Assembly (NCBI RefSeq): GCF_001469875.2
Contig: NZ_LOPW02000003.1
Span: forward strand, 31,973-95,972
DNA from: Haloferax marisrubri
GTDB lineage: Archaea; Halobacteriota; Halobacteria; Halobacteriales; Haloferacaceae
Direction: 5' to 3'
Length of the DNA stretch: 64,000 nt
Shown here: positions 17,057-26,114 of the stretch, in pieces
Numbering within the stretch: position 1 is the first letter of the stretch
How the letters are laid out: each line of letters starts with the position of its first letter
Program-made: the position numbers and the translations under genes
Notes under the pieces: generated by a model
Told to the model about the DNA's origin: nothing
Database searches by the model: none
What the model saw: only the letters and a program-made list of their open reading frames with translations

Positions 17057-18232
17057 GTGAATCAGACGGCGCACGTCGTCCTCGTCGGCTACGGCGAGGT
17101 GGGCACGAAGAGTTCGAGCGTCCGGGCGAAGATGGAGGCCAGACTGCGGACGAACCTCCAGGCGGTTCTCGACGACCGCTCGCTCTCGGGCCGCGTCGAG
17201 CGGGAGTGGTCCCGCCTGCTCGTCCGCGACGTGGCCGACGCCGACGCCGTCGCGGCCGCCTACGCCGAGGTTCCGGGCGTCGTCTGGGCGCGCCCCTGCG
17301 TCACCTGCGACCCCGTCCTCGACGACATCGTCACGGTCTGTCGCGGCCTCGCGTCCGACCACTCCGATGGGGCGGCGTTCGCCATCGACGCCGACCGCAT
17401 CGGCGACGCCGACCAACACGAGTTCACGAGTTCCGACCTCGAACGCGAGGCCGGGAGCGCCGTCGTCGAGGCGACCGGCGCGCCCGTGGACCTCGACGAC
17501 CCCGACCGGACCTACCGAATCGAGTGCCGCGAGGAGACGGCGTATCTCTCCGTGCGGCGGTTCGACGGCCCTGGCGGCCTCCCGCTCGGAACGCAGGGAC
17601 GGGCCGTCTCGCTCGTCTCCGGCGGCATCGACTCGCCGGTGGCGACGTGGGAGCTGATGCGCCGCGGCTGTGAAATCGTCCCCGTCTACGTCGACTTGGG
17701 CGACTACGGCGGCGCGGACCACCGCGCGCGGGCCATCGAGACGGTTCGGACCATCGCCCGCCGCGCCCCGAACGCGGACATGCGAGTACACGTCGTCCCG
17801 GCCGGTGACGTGGTCGAGCGACTGATGGAGTCCGTCGAGGACACCCGAATGCTCTCGCTTCGGCGCGCCATGCTCGCCATCGCCGCCGAGGTGGCCACCG
17901 ACGAGCACGCCCACTCAATCGTGACCGGGGAGTCGCTCGGCCAGAAGTCGAGTCAGACCGGCGAGAACCTCGCCGTCACCGAGGCCGCGGTCGACTACCC
18001 CGTCCACCGCCCGCTTTTGACCCGCGACAAGACCGATATCGTCGCGGCCGCCCGCGACCTCGGCACCTACGACGACTCGACGCTCCCCGTCGGGTGCGAG
18101 CGCGTCGCGCCGAGTTTCCCCGAGACGAACGCCTCGCTGTCGGCCGTCGAGGCCGCGGAACCCGACGACCTGTTCGACCTCGCGGTTGAGGCCGCCCGCG
18201 AGCGGGTGGTCGTCTCGCCCGACGGCGAGTGA
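17057..18232 (+). CDS. thiI: tRNA 4-thiouridine/thiamine sulfurtransferase ThiI
   Basis: A 391-residue protein that activates tRNA U8 with ATP for thiolation. It begins with an N-terminal ferredoxin-like and THUMP region (residues 1-165) and continues with a PP-loop ATPase whose motif SGGIDSP is at 188-194. A conserved cysteine lies in PVGCERVAPSFP near the C-terminus. There is no rhodanese domain, as usual for archaea. The GTG at 17057 was chosen because HVVLVGYGEVGTKS is the family's usual first strand; the open frame upstream (from 16901) is AT-rich and unlike coding sequence. The stop codon lies inside a GAGT microsatellite. Confidence 0.93.
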   Translation: MNQTAHVVLVGYGEVGTKSSSVRAKMEARLRTNLQAVLDDRSLSGRVEREWSRLLVRDVADADAVAAAYAEVPGVVWARPCVTCDPVLDDIVTVCRGLASDHSDGAAFAIDADRIGDADQHEFTSSDLEREAGSAVVEATGAPVDLDDPDRTYRIECREETAYLSVRRFDGPGGLPLGTQGRAVSLVSGGIDSPVATWELMRRGCEIVPVYVDLGDYGGADHRARAIETVRTIARRAPNADMRVHVVPAGDVVERLMESVEDTRMLSLRRAMLAIAAEVATDEHAHSIVTGESLGQKSSQTGENLAVTEAAVDYPVHRPLLTRDKTDIVAAARDLGTYDDSTLPVGCERVAPSFPETNASLSAVEAAEPDDLFDLAVEAARERVVVSPDGE

Positions 18233-18265
18233 GTGAGTGAGTGAGTGAGTGAGTGAGTGAGTGAG
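18227..18265. repeat. GAGT tetranucleotide microsatellite at the thiI stop
   Basis: Nine perfect GAGT units (18227-18262) are followed by GAG-C. The thiI stop TGA is formed by units one and two (18230-18232). Every forward frame through the array meets TGA within three codons, so changes in unit number would not extend ThiI. On the opposite strand the array reads Leu-Thr-His-Ser repeats in all the open frames, which are spurious. Confidence 0.95.
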
Positions 18266-18430
18266 CGCGGGAACGGGGGCACGAGACGACGGCCGACTGC
18301 GAGAAAGAACGCCGGAGCGACCCCTCCGAGGTGCGGTACCGACGCACACACGAACCGTGCAAACCACCACCATAGTCACGATTCTTCAAACGTTTAGATT
18401 CGTTTCGAATGAACAATTGCACAAAAATGG

Positions 18431-18440
18431 CTTTATTTAC
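18431..18440 (+). promoter_or_regulatory. TATA element of the small zinc-binding gene
   Basis: CTTTATTTAC in an AT-rich patch, about 27 nt before the ATG at 18462, predicts a leaderless transcript. The 229-nt gap after thiI otherwise holds the microsatellite and no gene. Confidence 0.6.
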
Positions 18441-18461
18441 CGTGGGCGCTAGAGTTCTCCC

Positions 18462-18716
18462 ATGTCGAAAACATCGCATCCCGGTCACGGACACCCCGGC
18501 CCCGAGTGGCGCGTCAGCCACCGGGCGTCGCGGACCGACTGGAGCGACACCGTCGAGCGGTGCGCGGCGTGCCGCGCCCGCGTCGACATGAGCGAAGCGC
18601 ACTATCAGGTCCTCCTCGAGCGGGACATCGACAAGCCCGGTAAGATAACCCTCGAGCGCGAGCGCGTCGTCTTCTGCGACGAGTCCTGCGCCGCCGAGTG
18701 GGAATCGACCGCCTGA
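18462..18716 (+). CDS. small zinc-ribbon-like protein
   Basis: An 84-residue protein with a His/Gly/Pro-rich start, a CAAC pair (Cys34, Cys37) and a second pair in FCDESCAAEW (near residues 71 and 75). That is four cysteines arranged to bind one zinc. Between them lie charged segments (MSEAHYQVLLERD). I recall a haloarchaeal family of such treble-clef-like microproteins (DUF7576), but not with certainty. No function is known. Its own TATA suggests independent expression. It is followed after 42 nt by the DUF5804-like gene. Confidence 0.75.
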   Translation: MSKTSHPGHGHPGPEWRVSHRASRTDWSDTVERCAACRARVDMSEAHYQVLLERDIDKPGKITLERERVVFCDESCAAEWESTA

Positions 18717-18758
18717 GTACCGGAACCGCTTTACCGAGTCCGGACCCTCCCTCTCGAC

Positions 18759-19211
18759 GTGACGCAGGTCTGTATCGTCGGCGCGGAGGAGGTCCACCTC
18801 CAGTACGAACTGCTGTCGCGCGACACCGCGCGCGCGGCGCTTTCGACCTACGACATCTCGGAACCGTTCGACAACTCGCTTTCGGTCGACACGGTGAGTC
18901 TCGGCGCGGCCGTCTCGCTTCTCAACGACCTCAACTGGTATCTCGTCCGGTTCGCCGACTTCTCGTTGGTCCGCGAGCCCTCCGTCTCGACCGACGAGTG
19001 GCTCTCCCGCGACCTCGCCCGGCAGATTCGAGACGGGAAGGTCCAGCCCGAAGACACCGGCGACCACCTCGCAATCTACGGCGTCGAAGACGGCCGCCTC
19101 GTCGAGCCGATGTACGTGACGCGCGTCGACGGCTCGGTCCCCGACTACGACCTCAGAGACGTGGAGCGAACGCTCGTCGTCAGAGTCGCGGAAGACGAGT
19201 TCGGTCGGTGA
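18759..19211 (+). CDS. conserved haloarchaeal protein (DUF5804-like)
   Basis: A 150-residue soluble acidic protein starting with GTG at 18759. It opens with a beta strand (TQVCIVGAEEVHLQYELL) and contains a well-conserved core around SLGAAVSLLNDLNWYLVRFAD. I recall haloarchaeal homologues under DUF5804; no function is known. It ends with an acidic strand. It is convergent with cysK, with a 21-nt gap. Confidence 0.7.
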   Translation: MTQVCIVGAEEVHLQYELLSRDTARAALSTYDISEPFDNSLSVDTVSLGAAVSLLNDLNWYLVRFADFSLVREPSVSTDEWLSRDLARQIRDGKVQPEDTGDHLAIYGVEDGRLVEPMYVTRVDGSVPDYDLRDVERTLVVRVAEDEFGR

Positions 19212-19232
19212 AAACAGGGCGTCGAGCGACCG

Positions 19233-20153
19233 CTATTCGTCGGCGTCGAACATCCCGGTGGACATGTAGCGCTCGCCGGAGTCCCAGAAGACCGTCACCA
19301 CGAGCGGCTGGTCTCCGTCGTCCGCGTCGGGGTCGGCGAGTCGCTCGGCGACGCGCTTGGCAGCGAGGAGCGACGCGCCGGACGACTGGCCGACGAGGAT
19401 GCCCTCCTCGCGGGCGAGGCGGCGACACTCGGCCTCGGCGTCGGCGAGTTCGACGATTTCCACGTCGTCGATGAGGTCGGTGTCGAGGTTGGGGCTGACG
19501 AAGCCCGGCCCCATCCCCTGGAAGTCGTTGTTTCCGACCTCGTGGCCCGAGAGGACGGCGCTCTCGGCGGGTTCGACGCCGACGACGCGCATCGAGGGGA
19601 ACTCCTCGACGAGGCGGCGGCCGTTGCCCGAAATCGTGCCGCCGGTACCGATGCCGGCGACGAAGGCGTCGATGCGGCGGTCGCCCACCTGTTCGAGAAT
19701 CTCCTCGGCGGTCGTCCGGTAGTGCGCCTCCGGGTTCGCCGGGTTCTCGAACTGCCGGAGCTGGTACATGCCCTCGGCTTCGAGTTCGTCCGCGCGGTCT
19801 TTCGCGGCGGAGATATCGCCCTCGACGAGTTCGATGGTCGCCCCGTAGGCGCGCATGATTTCGCGGCGCTCGGGCGACATCGAGTCCGGCATGACGATAG
19901 TCAGGTCGTAGCCCTTCGCCGCCGCGACGACGGCGAGTCCGATACCGGTGTTCCCGGACGTGGGTTCGACGAGGTGGTCGCCCGGCGAGATGTCACCGGC
20001 CTCCTCGGCCGCCTCGACCATCGCCAACGCGGGGCGGTCCTTCGCCGACCCGCCCGGGTTCTTCGACTCTATCTTCGCCGCGACCGTCGACCCCTCGGGG
20101 GAGTCGGCGCGGACCAGCGGCGACCCGATAGCGTCGAGGATACTGTCGTCCAT
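19233..20153 (-). CDS. cysK: cysteine synthase (O-acetylserine sulfhydrylase family), PLP enzyme
   Basis: A 306-residue PLP-dependent enzyme that adds sulfide to O-acetylserine or a similar activated serine. Lys38 in KNPGGSAKDR is the Schiff-base lysine. The substrate-binding loop EPTSGNTG is at residues 63-70, and the phosphate-binding loop GIGTGGTISG is near 165-175. The C-terminal segment VGQSSGASLLAA holds the serine contacting the pyridine nitrogen. The next gene upstream is divergent and encodes a thioredoxin-fold protein. Cystathionine beta-synthase activity cannot be excluded by sequence alone. Confidence 0.93.
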   Translation of the reverse strand: MDDSILDAIGSPLVRADSPEGSTVAAKIESKNPGGSAKDRPALAMVEAAEEAGDISPGDHLVEPTSGNTGIGLAVVAAAKGYDLTIVMPDSMSPERREIMRAYGATIELVEGDISAAKDRADELEAEGMYQLRQFENPANPEAHYRTTAEEILEQVGDRRIDAFVAGIGTGGTISGNGRRLVEEFPSMRVVGVEPAESAVLSGHEVGNNDFQGMGPGFVSPNLDTDLIDDVEIVELADAEAECRRLAREEGILVGQSSGASLLAAKRVAERLADPDADDGDQPLVVTVFWDSGERYMSTGMFDADE

Positions 20154-20298
20154 CGACCCTCCGTAGACGGCGCGACACTAAACGACTGGCGGAGGCGGAC
20201 GATACGGCCACCGTCTCGGGGGCGAACGGCGACGAGCGCGGGCGGCGAGCCCCGCCGCGAGCGCACCCGTTAAATCCGCTCGGCCGGTACACCGGCGC

Positions 20299-20679
20299 AT
20301 GGCCGAAGCCGAGACGCTCGAAACGATGCAACCGAACCCCGCGTGGGACGCGGCGTCCTACCCCGACGTGGTCGACACCCTCGCGGCCGCAGACTACACG
20401 TTCAAGGTCTGGGGCGGCGACTGGTGCGGCGACTGCCGCGGACAGCTCCCCGACTTCGCGGCGGCGCTCGACGCCGCCGGCGTCCCCGCCGAGCGAATCG
20501 ACCACTACCCCGTCGAGAAGGCCGACGACGGCTCGAAGGTCGGCCCGCTCGTCGAGGAGTACGACATCGAACTCATCCCGACGGTCGTCGTCGAACTCGA
20601 CGGCGAGGAGGTCGCTCGATTCGTGGAAGAAGAGGACGTTCCGATTGCGGTCTATCTCGCAGAGCGGCTCTCGAACTGA
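20299..20679 (+). CDS. thioredoxin-family protein
   Basis: A 126-residue thioredoxin-fold protein with active-site motif W-C-G-D-C (Cys43, Cys46), and a cis-Pro region in ELIPTVVVELDGEEVARF. There is no signal peptide, so it acts in the cytoplasm as a disulfide reductase or a specialised thioredoxin. The N-terminal helix is longer than in E. coli thioredoxin. A TATA-like GTTAAATCC lies about 26 nt upstream. It is convergent with the DUF255 gene. Confidence 0.85.
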   Translation: MAEAETLETMQPNPAWDAASYPDVVDTLAAADYTFKVWGGDWCGDCRGQLPDFAAALDAAGVPAERIDHYPVEKADDGSKVGPLVEEYDIELIPTVVVELDGEEVARFVEEEDVPIAVYLAERLSN

Positions 20680-20715
20680 GCGCCGACGCCGCTTTTCTCG
20701 CAGTCGCTCCCGCCG

Positions 20716-22827
20716 TTACGCACCTTCGCCCGCCGTGAACCACGCCAGCGCCTCGTCGAGGTCGTGGGTCGGCGCGGAGCAGGTGAAGTTCTCGCAGGCG
20801 TAGACGGTCGGCTCCCCGTCGGCCGCCTCGCGGCCGGCCCAGATTGGCGGGGCCTCGTCGAGTCCGAGTTCGTCCAGCCACGCGTCGAGTTCCTCGTCGG
20901 TGCCGGGGCGACGGGAGACGACGAGACCGGGGAAGTACCGCGAGGCGAGCGTCGCGCGCCACTCGTCGGGAACCTCGTCGGCGGCGACGGTGAGTTCGGG
21001 GACGCCGCTGGCGGCCTTCTCGGCGGCGAGCGCGAGCGAGACGTGTTCGAGCGGACTGCCGCGGACGCGGTTGGCGAACGAGCCGAGGACCGCGTCCGCG
21101 ACCTCGCCGAAGTCGGCGTTCGGCGCGAACTGTTCGAGGTCCAAGAACAGCGACGTGGCGACGCCGAGGCTCGACGGCGTGGACTGGTCGGTCGGCTCCT
21201 GCGGTCGGGTGACGAGCGACTCGCCGCTCTCGGGGGTGAAGTAGAGCGTGCCCGCGTCGGCGTCGTAGAACTCGCGGCGGGTCGCCCGCGCGAGGTCGAG
21301 CGCGAACGAGAGCGGCGCGAGGTCGCCGGTCGCCTGATAGAGGTCGAACGCGCCGCGCGCGAGGAAGGCGTAGTCTTCGAGGTAGCCGTCGCCTTTCACC
21401 TCGCCGTTCATCACGCGCCGCGAGAGCGTCTCGGTCTCGTCGTCCCAGAGGCGCTCGCGCACGAAGTCGAGGGCGCGACGGGCGTCGTCAGCGAGCGAGT
21501 CGTCTTCGAGGACGACCGACCCCTGCGCGAACCCCGAAATCATCAGGCCGTTCCAGCCGGCGAGCACCTTCTCGTCGCGGGCGGGCCGTTCGCGTCCCTC
21601 GCGGGCGGCGAACAGCGCTTTCCGGGCCTTTTCGAGTCGGTCTTCCACCTCGGACTCGTCGAGGTCGTACTCGTCGGCGAGTTCGGCGGTCGTCGCCGAG
21701 ACGTTCAGGACGGTCGTCTTGCGCTCGAAGTTGCCGCCGGGCGTGACGCCGTAGCGGTCGCAAAAGAGGTCGGCGTCGAGTTCGGGGAGGAGGTCGCGCA
21801 CGTCGTCGGGCGTCCAGACGTAGAAGGTGCCCTCCTCGCCGCCGGATTGGGCGTCGAGGGTGGCGAAGAAGCCGCCGTCGTCGTGGCTGAGTTCGCGGCG
21901 GACGAACTCGAACGTCTCGGCGGCGACGGTCGCGTAGGAGTCGTTGCCGGTGAGTCGGGCGGCGTCGAGATACCGCGAGGCGAGGCCGGCCTGGTCGTAC
22001 AGCATCTTCTCGAAGTGCGGGACGGTCCACTCGCGGTCGACGCAGTAGCGGTGGAAGCCGCCGCCGAGGTGGTCGCGGAGGCCGCCGTTGGCCATCGCGT
22101 CGAGGCTCTGTCGCGCCACGTCGAGCGCCTCGCGGCGGCCGGAGACGGCGTAGCCGCGGAGCAGGGCGTCGATGCGGCCGGGTTGGGGGAATTTCGGCCC
22201 GTCGCCGCCGAAGCCGCCGTGGTCGCGGTCAGCCCCGCGGAGCGCGGCCTGCACGGTGGTGTCGAGGACCTCCGAACCGGGGGCTTCGCCGGGAACGTCG
22301 GGCGTTTCCTCCAGTCGGTCGGTGATGGCGCTCGTCCACTGCTCGGCGCGGTTTTCTATCTCCTCGCGGTCGGTCCGCCACGACTCGGCGAAGCTCTCGA
22401 CGATGTCGCGGAAGCCGGGCGCGCCGCGGCGCGGTTCGGGTGGGAAGTACGTGCCGACGAAGAAGGGCTTGCCCTCGGGGGTGAGCCAGACCGAAAGCGG
22501 CCAGCCGCCGCCGCCGGTGACCTGCTGGCAGATGGTCTGGTAGATGCGGTCGAGGTCGGGACGCTCCTCGCGGTCGACCTTCACCGGGACGAAGTGCTCG
22601 TTGAGCACCTCGGCGATGTCGGGGTCCGAGAAGCTCTCGTCGGCCATGACGTGACACCAGTGGCACGCCGAGTAGCCGACCGAGAGGAAGATGGGCTTGT
22701 CCGCCTCGCGGGCGGCGTCGAGCGCCGTCTCGTCCCAGGGTTGCCAGTTGACCGGGTTGTCGGCGTGCTGGCGGAGGTACGGGCTCTGCTCGTCGTCGAG
22801 TCGGTTGCGTCCCACCGGGTCGGACAT
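20716..22827 (-). CDS. thioredoxin-domain protein of the DUF255/YyaL (SPATA20) family
   Basis: A 703-residue protein. The N-terminal 160 residues form a thioredoxin-like DUF255 domain with the diagnostic sequence NRLDDEQSPYLRQHADNPVNW and a CHWCH motif (VGYSACHWCHVM). The rest is an alpha/alpha toroid related to cellobiose epimerase or six-hairpin glycosidases, with HFEKMLYDQAGL typical of the family. Family members are widespread and the biochemical role is unclear. Its partner 20299-20679 is also thioredoxin-fold, which suggests a shared redox context but does not prove it. Confidence 0.9.
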   Translation of the reverse strand: MSDPVGRNRLDDEQSPYLRQHADNPVNWQPWDETALDAAREADKPIFLSVGYSACHWCHVMADESFSDPDIAEVLNEHFVPVKVDREERPDLDRIYQTICQQVTGGGGWPLSVWLTPEGKPFFVGTYFPPEPRRGAPGFRDIVESFAESWRTDREEIENRAEQWTSAITDRLEETPDVPGEAPGSEVLDTTVQAALRGADRDHGGFGGDGPKFPQPGRIDALLRGYAVSGRREALDVARQSLDAMANGGLRDHLGGGFHRYCVDREWTVPHFEKMLYDQAGLASRYLDAARLTGNDSYATVAAETFEFVRRELSHDDGGFFATLDAQSGGEEGTFYVWTPDDVRDLLPELDADLFCDRYGVTPGGNFERKTTVLNVSATTAELADEYDLDESEVEDRLEKARKALFAAREGRERPARDEKVLAGWNGLMISGFAQGSVVLEDDSLADDARRALDFVRERLWDDETETLSRRVMNGEVKGDGYLEDYAFLARGAFDLYQATGDLAPLSFALDLARATRREFYDADAGTLYFTPESGESLVTRPQEPTDQSTPSSLGVATSLFLDLEQFAPNADFGEVADAVLGSFANRVRGSPLEHVSLALAAEKAASGVPELTVAADEVPDEWRATLASRYFPGLVVSRRPGTDEELDAWLDELGLDEAPPIWAGREAADGEPTVYACENFTCSAPTHDLDEALAWFTAGEGA

Positions 22828-23004
22828 GCGTCGGAGTCGGCGCTCCGGGAACTAAAGCGGCGTGGAGACGGCCGTCGTGGCCGGCGCGGGGTGTGGGTCG
22901 GACAGCGGGTCCCCCTCGCTGGTGACCGAGAATAACCACAATCGTGCCTATTTCGTCGCCGATAAAGAGCAATCTTTACACTCCCGTGCGCAGGGTATGC
23001 GACC

Positions 23005-24291
23005 ATGAGCGAGACCGTCCTTCTCGTCGGCGGCGGCGGCCGCGAGCACGCGATTGCCCGCGCGCTGGCCCCCGACTGCGACCTGTACGCCTGCGCCAGC
23101 AACCGAAACCCCGGCATCGCCGCCCTCGCCGAGGGCTTCGAGACGATTTCGGAGACCGCCGCCGAGGACATCGTCGCCTACGCCGAGTCAGTCGGCGCGA
23201 CGCTCGCAATCGTCGGCCCGGAGTCCGGCCTCGCGGCCGGCGTCTCCGACGCCCTCGACGACGCCGGCGTCTACACGTTCGGCCCGCAGGCGGCCGAGGC
23301 GCGCATCGAGACGGACAAGGCGTTCCAGCGGCAGTTCATGCGCGACGAGGCGATTCCGGGCAACCCCGACTTCGCCACCTTCGACGACATGGAGGCCGCC
23401 TGCGACTACATCGACGACTACGACGGCGACCTCGCGGTCAAGCCCGCGGGCCTCACCGGCGGCAAGGGCGTGAAGGTCATCGGCGACCAGGTGACGCCCG
23501 AGGAGGCGAAGGCGTACCTCCGCGACTCGGACTACGAGCGCGTCGTCCTCGAAGAGCGCCTCATCGGCGAGGAGTTCACGATTCAGGCGTTCGTCGCCAA
23601 CGGCGAGTTCCGCGTCAGCCCCGCCGTGCAGGACCACAAGCGCGCCTACGAGGGCGACGAGGGACCGAACACCGGCGGCATGGGGAGCTACACCGACGTG
23701 TCCCCCTCCCTGCCGTTCATGGCCGACGGCGACTACGAGGCCGCCGTCGAGGTCATCGAGGCCGTCGTCGAGGCGCTGCCGGACTACAAGGGCATCCTCT
23801 ACGGCCAGTTCATGCTCACGACCGAGGGTCCGAAGGTTATCGAGTTCAACGCCCGCTTCGGCGACCCCGAGGCGATGAACACGCTTCCGGTCCTCGAAAC
23901 GCCCTTCATCGACGTGCTCACGGCCGCCCGCGAGGGCGAGTCCCTGCCCGAACTCGACTTCGCCGAGGCCGCCACGGTCTGTAAGTACGCCGTCCCCGAG
24001 GGCTACCCGACGGACCCCGAGGCCGGCGCGGAAATCACGGTCGAAGTGGACGAGGACGCCGGCGCGCTGCTGTTCTACGCGAACGTCGACGACCGCGAGG
24101 ACGGTCTGTACACGACGACCTCCCGGTCGTTCGCCGTGGTCGGCGTCGCCGACAGCATCGCCGAGGCGGAGGAACTCGCGGAGGACGCGCTCGCCGACGC
24201 CGGCGAGGGCTTCCACATCCGCCACGACATCGGCACGGCGGCGCTCGTCCAGCGCCGCATCGACCACATGGACGAACTCCGCGGCGAATAA
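23005..24291 (+). CDS. purD: phosphoribosylamine-glycine ligase
   Basis: A 428-residue ATP-grasp enzyme of purine synthesis, joining glycine to phosphoribosylamine. It shows the N-terminal VLLVGGGGREHAIARAL, the preATP-grasp IVGPESGLAAGV, the ATP-grasp loop VKPAGLTGGKGVKV, and ARFGDPEAMN in the metal-binding part. Length is normal for the family. A TATA-like stretch near 22968-22978 precedes the ATG by about 30 nt. The next gene on the same strand lies 90 nt downstream. Confidence 0.96.
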   Translation: MSETVLLVGGGGREHAIARALAPDCDLYACASNRNPGIAALAEGFETISETAAEDIVAYAESVGATLAIVGPESGLAAGVSDALDDAGVYTFGPQAAEARIETDKAFQRQFMRDEAIPGNPDFATFDDMEAACDYIDDYDGDLAVKPAGLTGGKGVKVIGDQVTPEEAKAYLRDSDYERVVLEERLIGEEFTIQAFVANGEFRVSPAVQDHKRAYEGDEGPNTGGMGSYTDVSPSLPFMADGDYEAAVEVIEAVVEALPDYKGILYGQFMLTTEGPKVIEFNARFGDPEAMNTLPVLETPFIDVLTAAREGESLPELDFAEAATVCKYAVPEGYPTDPEAGAEITVEVDEDAGALLFYANVDDREDGLYTTTSRSFAVVGVADSIAEAEELAEDALADAGEGFHIRHDIGTAALVQRRIDHMDELRGE

Positions 24292-24381
24292 GCAGTACCC
24301 GACCCCGCGGCCCCGCGTTTCTATTTCTCTCGTCGCCCCCGCGCCGAGGGCGCTTTTACCCCCGCGGCCCAATCGACGGAC

Positions 24382-24924
24382 GTGACCGACGACGATGCCG
24401 CACCGGCGGACGGCGACGCCCGCCGACACGACCGAATCCAGCACCACCCGACGCCCGGCCCGCGGAACTCGCTGCAGTACTGGACCGACGCCAAGCCCGT
24501 CTGGCGCGTGATGCTCAACTACGTGTTCGTCCTCGTGGCGCGCATCGCGCCGTCGCTCAAACTTCGAAACTGGGCGCTCAGACGCATCGGCGTCACCGTC
24601 GGGGCGGGCGTCTCGTGGGGGCTCGAAGCGACGCCCGACGTGTTCTGGCCGGAACTCGTCACCATCGAGGACGACGCCATCATCGGCTACGACTCGGTCA
24701 TTCTCTGTCACGAGTTCCTGCAAGACGAGTACCGGACCGGTGAGGTCGTCGTCGGCGAGCGCGCCATGATTGGCGCGAAGGCCACCATCCTCCCGGGCGT
24801 CCGCATCGGCGAGGGGGCGCAGGTCGCGGCGAACTCGCTCGTCACGCGCGACGTGCCCGCGGGAGAGACGGTGGCCGGCGTGCCCGCGAGACCCATGTCC
24901 GGCGACGAGACTGACGGAGCGTAA
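24382..24924 (+). CDS. hexapeptide-repeat acyltransferase (left-handed beta-helix)
   Basis: A 180-residue protein starting with GTG at 24382. After an N-terminal amphipathic region come imperfect hexapeptide repeats ([LIV]-G-x4), seen in VTVGAGVSWG, DDAIIGYDSV, ERAMIGAKATILPGVRIGEGAQVAANSLV and ETVAGVPARP. This left-handed beta-helix is typical of O- or N-acetyltransferases such as maltose or serine acetyltransferases. The first half (VLNYVFVLVARIAPSLKLRNW-like) is more hydrophobic and may contact the membrane. The substrate is not identifiable. Confidence 0.82.
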   Translation: MTDDDAAPADGDARRHDRIQHHPTPGPRNSLQYWTDAKPVWRVMLNYVFVLVARIAPSLKLRNWALRRIGVTVGAGVSWGLEATPDVFWPELVTIEDDAIIGYDSVILCHEFLQDEYRTGEVVVGERAMIGAKATILPGVRIGEGAQVAANSLVTRDVPAGETVAGVPARPMSGDETDGA

Positions 24925-24960
24925 TCGGTCGTCGTCGCGGGCCGCGGGCCGCGTCAGTCG

Positions 24961-25992
24961 TCAGTCGTCGACCGTGGACTGTTCCTGCAGGCGGACGCAG
25001 AAGACCGCGCCGTCGCCGTCCTCTCGGTCTTCGACCCAGATGGTGCCGTTGTACGACGAGACGACGTTGTCGGCGAAAAAGAGGCTGATACCCGTGCCGT
25101 GGTGCAGTTGGTCGTACTCCTCGCGGCCGAAGATGAGGTCGCGGTGCTCCTCGGGGACGCCCGGTCCGTTGTCGGCGACGCGGACGATGACGAAGCCGCC
25201 GTCGCGGTCGGCCGAGACCTCGACGCGCGGCGTCTCCTTGTCGTTGTGCATGACCGCGTTTTCGAGCAGACACTCGATGGCCTCGCCGAGGAGGTCGTCG
25301 CCGATGACCTCGACCTCGGGGAACGACCCGAACTGGAACTCGGCGTCCGGGAACTCAATCATGGCGTCGACGATTTTGTTGTTCAACACCACGTCGAGGC
25401 GGACCGGGTGGTTGGAGACGTCGTGGGAGCGTTCGAGGTGCTCGCGGAGGTCGCGGGCGCGCTCGGACTTGTGGACGATTTCGAGGACCTTCTCCTGGAC
25501 GAGGTCGAGTTCCTCCAGCGCCTGCTCGTCGTCGATTCGGCTGGCGACCTGCTGGGTGTAGCCGTAGACGACGTTGAGCTCGTTCCGGAGGTCGTGGCGG
25601 AGGAGGCGGTTGAGCACCTCCGAGGCGTTCTCGTAGCGGCGCTGTTTGGTCGTGTCGACGAAGAAGGCGAGAAAGCCCTCCACGTCGCCGTCGACGACCA
25701 TCGGGCTGGCGAACCCCTGTCCGTAGACGACCTGCTGGTCTTTCCGCCGCGCCATGAACTCCCCGGACCACGTCTCGCCGGCGATCATCTGCTCGACGAT
25801 TTCGTAGTATATCTCCTCGTCGGCGGCGATGAGTCCGACCGACTCGCCGACGATGTCGTCGTAGTCGTAGCCGAGGAACTCCAACCCGGCGTCGTTAATG
25901 TCACGAAAAGCGAAATTCGTATCCGCAATCAACATGGGGATATCCGCACTTCGGAAAGCCTCACGATACAGTTCCGGGTCGGGATCCTCCAT
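24961..25992 (-). CDS. PAS-domain sensor histidine kinase, soluble
   Basis: A 343-residue kinase without transmembrane segments. Residues 10-125 form a PAS domain (LIADTNFAFRDINDAGLEFLGYDYDDIVGES). The H-box is LLRHDLRNELNVV around residue 145. The N-box (LLENAVMHND), G1 (VADNGPGVPEE) and a G2-like HHGTGISLFFADNVV follow. This is the common haloarchaeal type, which often works without an adjacent response regulator, and none is here. The signal is unknown. It is preceded by a low-G+C gap. Confidence 0.9.
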   Translation of the reverse strand: MEDPDPELYREAFRSADIPMLIADTNFAFRDINDAGLEFLGYDYDDIVGESVGLIAADEEIYYEIVEQMIAGETWSGEFMARRKDQQVVYGQGFASPMVVDGDVEGFLAFFVDTTKQRRYENASEVLNRLLRHDLRNELNVVYGYTQQVASRIDDEQALEELDLVQEKVLEIVHKSERARDLREHLERSHDVSNHPVRLDVVLNNKIVDAMIEFPDAEFQFGSFPEVEVIGDDLLGEAIECLLENAVMHNDKETPRVEVSADRDGGFVIVRVADNGPGVPEEHRDLIFGREEYDQLHHGTGISLFFADNVVSSYNGTIWVEDREDGDGAVFCVRLQEQSTVDD

Positions 25993-26114
25993 GTTCGCTC
26001 TGAAGATACAATTCTACCACCAATACTTATTTTCGGCGGTCGTTTACCCATCGAAAAAGCATCAGATGAATTTCATTAACGACCTTCATTTATGTCCGCT
26101 TTATGGCCCCTTTA

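Noticed and set aside
18067-19067. Long minus-strand open frames with Leu-Thr-His-Ser repeats
   Set aside because: They arise from reading the GAGT microsatellite on the wrong strand and run through thiI and the next genes; codon use is not coding-like.
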